Shown in pieces: positions 62,306 to 64,000 of a stretch of DNA of 64,000 nucleotides. This stretch comes from Streptomonospora mangrovi. GTDB lineage: Bacteria; Actinomycetota; Actinomycetes; Streptosporangiales; Streptosporangiaceae. Under the pieces are notes generated by a model, which made no database searches, was not told where the DNA came from, and saw nothing but the letters and a program-made list of their open reading frames with translations. A program made the translations under genes and the position numbers. The DNA lies in the NCBI RefSeq assembly GCF_027604915.1, contig NZ_JAJAQC010000031.1, positions 24,619 through 88,618 of the forward strand. Direction: 5' to 3'. Position 1 is the first letter of the stretch; each line of letters opens with the position of its first letter.

Positions 62306-63880
62306 TCAAGAGGGGTCGGCGGGCAGCCAGCCGCCGGCGCGCAGCGCGGCCAGCACCTCGGCCACCGACTCCTCGACCGTGCGGTCCTCGGTGGTGACCA
62401 CCAGTTCGGCGTCGGCGGGCTCCTCGTAGGGGTCGGAGATCCCGGTGAACTCGGGGATCTCGCCCGCGCGGGCCTTGGCGTAGAGCCCCTTGCGGTCGCG
62501 GGCCTCGCACACCTCCAGCGGGGTGGCCACGTGCACCAGGAAGAAGTCGCCGGTCTCCTCGACCATCGCGCGCACCTCGGCGCGGGTGGCGGCGTAGGGC
62601 GCGATGGGCGCGCACACGGCCACGCCGCCGTGCCGGGTGATCTCGGCGGCGACGTAGCCGATGCGGCGGATGTTGAGGTCCCGGTCGGCGCGGGAGAACG
62701 TCAGCCCCGCCGAGAGCAGGCGGCGCACCACGTCGCCGTCGAGCAGGCTGAGGGTGCGCCCGGAGCGGCGGATGCCCTCGGCCACCCCCCGGGCGATGGT
62801 GGACTTGCCCGACCCCGACAGCCCGGTGAAGAACACGGTGAGCCCGCGCTCGGTGCGCGGGGGGCGCAGCCGCGCCAGCTCGGCGGCCACGCGGGCGGGG
62901 GTGAACCACGAAGGCAGCGGCCGGCCGCGCGCCAGCAGCTCCTCCACCTCGGCCTCCTCGGGGACGGGGGCGGCGTCGGCGGGGGCGACCTCGTGCGCCG
63001 GCCGCCAGTGCCCGGCCGCGGTGTCGTAGGCCCAGGCGGCCGGGCGCACCACGGGGACGGGCCCCCCGGTGCGGGTCTCGCCCTCGGCGGTGCCCGGCGC
63101 GCCGGGCACCAGCGCCAGCGTGGCGCCGTAGGCGTGGGCGACGTGGGCGCGCAGCAGGTCGGCGCGCTCGGGCGGCAGCGCGCCCGCCCCCTCGGTCGAG
63201 CCGCGCGGCAGCGTGGCCACCACGAACCGCACGGGCGCGGGCAGCAGCGGCTCGGCGGCCAGCACCACCGGCGCGATCCCCGGGCTTTCGAGGGGGGCGT
63301 CCACGATCACCAGCACCTCGGCGCGGCCGGAGCCGGCGAGGTCGGCGGCCGCCGCGCGGACCTGGTGGAGTTCGCGGTGGTGCAGCGGGCGGTCGACGAC
63401 CACGGCCAGCACCGGGATCTCGGCGTCGCCGGCGAGTCCGCGCTGGGCGCGGACCTCCCCCGGCGCCAGGCGCAGCGGGCGCAGGGCGCCGTAGACGGCC
63501 GGCTGGAGGAAGCGGACCTCGCCGGCCAGGCGGTGGCCGTGCCCGGCGGTGCCGGCGCCGCCCTCGGCGGGGTCGGGCCCCGACCACCAGCGCTCGCTCA
63601 CCGCCAGCTCGGCCAGCGGCGCGCCCTCGGGATCGGTGAGGACCAGGCGCTCGGCGTCGGCGAGGTGGTCGGGCACCGGCAGGGTGACCGGCACCGGCCA
63701 GGCGGTGCCGTCGGGCAGCCGGCCGTGCTTGGCGACCGAGGCGGCCTCCTCGCGCGTCATGAAGCCGCTCAGCGGGTAGGCCCCGCTCAGGATCAGCTCC
63801 AGGTGGGCCAGGCTCACCGGGTCGGGGGCGAACACGGGCGCCGCCGCCCGGCCCCCGCTGCGGTCGCTGTCGTGGCTCAA
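62306..63880 (-). CDS. cysC: APS kinase fused to degenerate ATP-sulfurylase domain
   Basis: 524 aa. Residues 1-330 fold like ATP sulfurylase (a PUA-like start, ILSGAYPLSGFMTREEAASV), but the catalytic QxRNP and HxxH motifs are replaced by VVDRPLHHRELHQVR near residue 160. Residues 335-524 are an intact APS kinase: P-loop GLSGSGKST near 350, DGDVVRRLLSAGLTFSRADR and YVAAEITRHGGVAVCAPIAPY. The enzyme should therefore phosphorylate APS but probably not make it. The start is TTG at 63880 with GGAGG 5 nt upstream. Confidence 0.9.
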   Translation of the reverse strand: MSHDSDRSGGRAAAPVFAPDPVSLAHLELILSGAYPLSGFMTREEAASVAKHGRLPDGTAWPVPVTLPVPDHLADAERLVLTDPEGAPLAELAVSERWWSGPDPAEGGAGTAGHGHRLAGEVRFLQPAVYGALRPLRLAPGEVRAQRGLAGDAEIPVLAVVVDRPLHHRELHQVRAAAADLAGSGRAEVLVIVDAPLESPGIAPVVLAAEPLLPAPVRFVVATLPRGSTEGAGALPPERADLLRAHVAHAYGATLALVPGAPGTAEGETRTGGPVPVVRPAAWAYDTAAGHWRPAHEVAPADAAPVPEEAEVEELLARGRPLPSWFTPARVAAELARLRPPRTERGLTVFFTGLSGSGKSTIARGVAEGIRRSGRTLSLLDGDVVRRLLSAGLTFSRADRDLNIRRIGYVAAEITRHGGVAVCAPIAPYAATRAEVRAMVEETGDFFLVHVATPLEVCEARDRKGLYAKARAGEIPEFTGISDPYEEPADAELVVTTEDRTVEESVAEVLAALRAGGWLPADPS

Positions 63881-64000
63881 CCCGGCCTCCGTCTCGCTGG
63901 TCGGCTGTCTGGCGCGCGCCCGCGCCGCGCGGCACCGCGCGGGTGCCGGCGGGCCGCGCCGCTGGGCGCGCGGGGCCGCGCGGAGCCCGCCGCGCGGGTC

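Overview
The window is very GC-rich DNA from a filamentous actinomycete, most likely a member of the Nocardiopsaceae (Nocardiopsis/Streptomonospora/Thermobifida relatives). This is inferred, not proven. The support is a developmental WhiB, a complete F420 biosynthesis set (fbiA, fbiB, fused fbiC), a secreted LPMO closely resembling Thermobifida fusca E7 behind a perfect CelR/CebR operator, proline catabolism with a PruC-type regulator, and frequent leaderless starts.

Layout. 1-16 kb is the conserved actinobacterial block manB - DUF3499 - zincin-like protein - DUF5719 - large GT2 glycosyltransferase - whiB - fbiA - fbiB. It is interrupted between manB and DUF3499 by TetR, DUF418 and GNAT genes and a frameshifted transposase remnant. 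A membrane protein with a long Gln/Gly/Tyr/Pro-rich tail lies between whiB and fbiA. 16.4-19.5 kb holds secreted polysaccharide enzymes (AA10 LPMO, GH18 chitinase) around a DUF1266 gene. fbiC follows at 19.6-22.4 kb, with a suspicious poly-C/poly-G stretch at its 3' end. 22.4-25.4 kb has a GT4 glycosyltransferase and then about 1.7 kb of non-coding repeats: a tandem array of ~71-bp units and, beyond a lower-GC core, related units in the opposite orientation. 25.4-29.5 kb holds a methyltransferase, an unknown protein, an alpha/beta hydrolase with Glu in place of the nucleophile Ser, and a flippase-like membrane protein.

29.7-37.2 kb is the most unusual part: four large, divergent, co-directional paralogs (573, 614, 576 and 602 aa) of an unrecognised alpha-helical TPR-like family, with a diverged duplicate of the end of the last gene beyond it. 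37.3-42.4 kb is a core block (hexapeptide acyltransferase, cystathionine beta-synthase, SGNH hydrolase, thiolase) with synteny to Mycobacterium tuberculosis Rv1074c-Rv1077. Two of its promoters share a similar TetR-type palindrome.

42.7-54.2 kb contains DUF4287, a BI-1 family protein, a TauD dioxygenase with a possible leader peptide, pruB/pruA with divergent pruC, an antitoxin fragment, an F420-type nitroreductase fused to hemerythrin, DUF2165, an atypical tRNA, and ndh under a probable Rex operator. 54.6-64 kb is core housekeeping: ppx/gppA, DUF501, FtsB/DivIC-like, enolase, TauE/SafE exporter, RodA/FtsW, MazG, and an APS kinase fused to a degenerate ATP-sulfurylase domain.

Themes that connect genes: F420 synthesis (fbiABC) and a probable F420 user; cellulose/chitin degradation with CebR and DasR-like sites; proline oxidation feeding a Rex-controlled respiratory chain; sulfur metabolism (TauD, Cbs, TauE, CysC fusion); and envelope functions (ManB, GT2, GT4, RodA/FtsW, FtsB). 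All operator and promoter assignments were read by eye.
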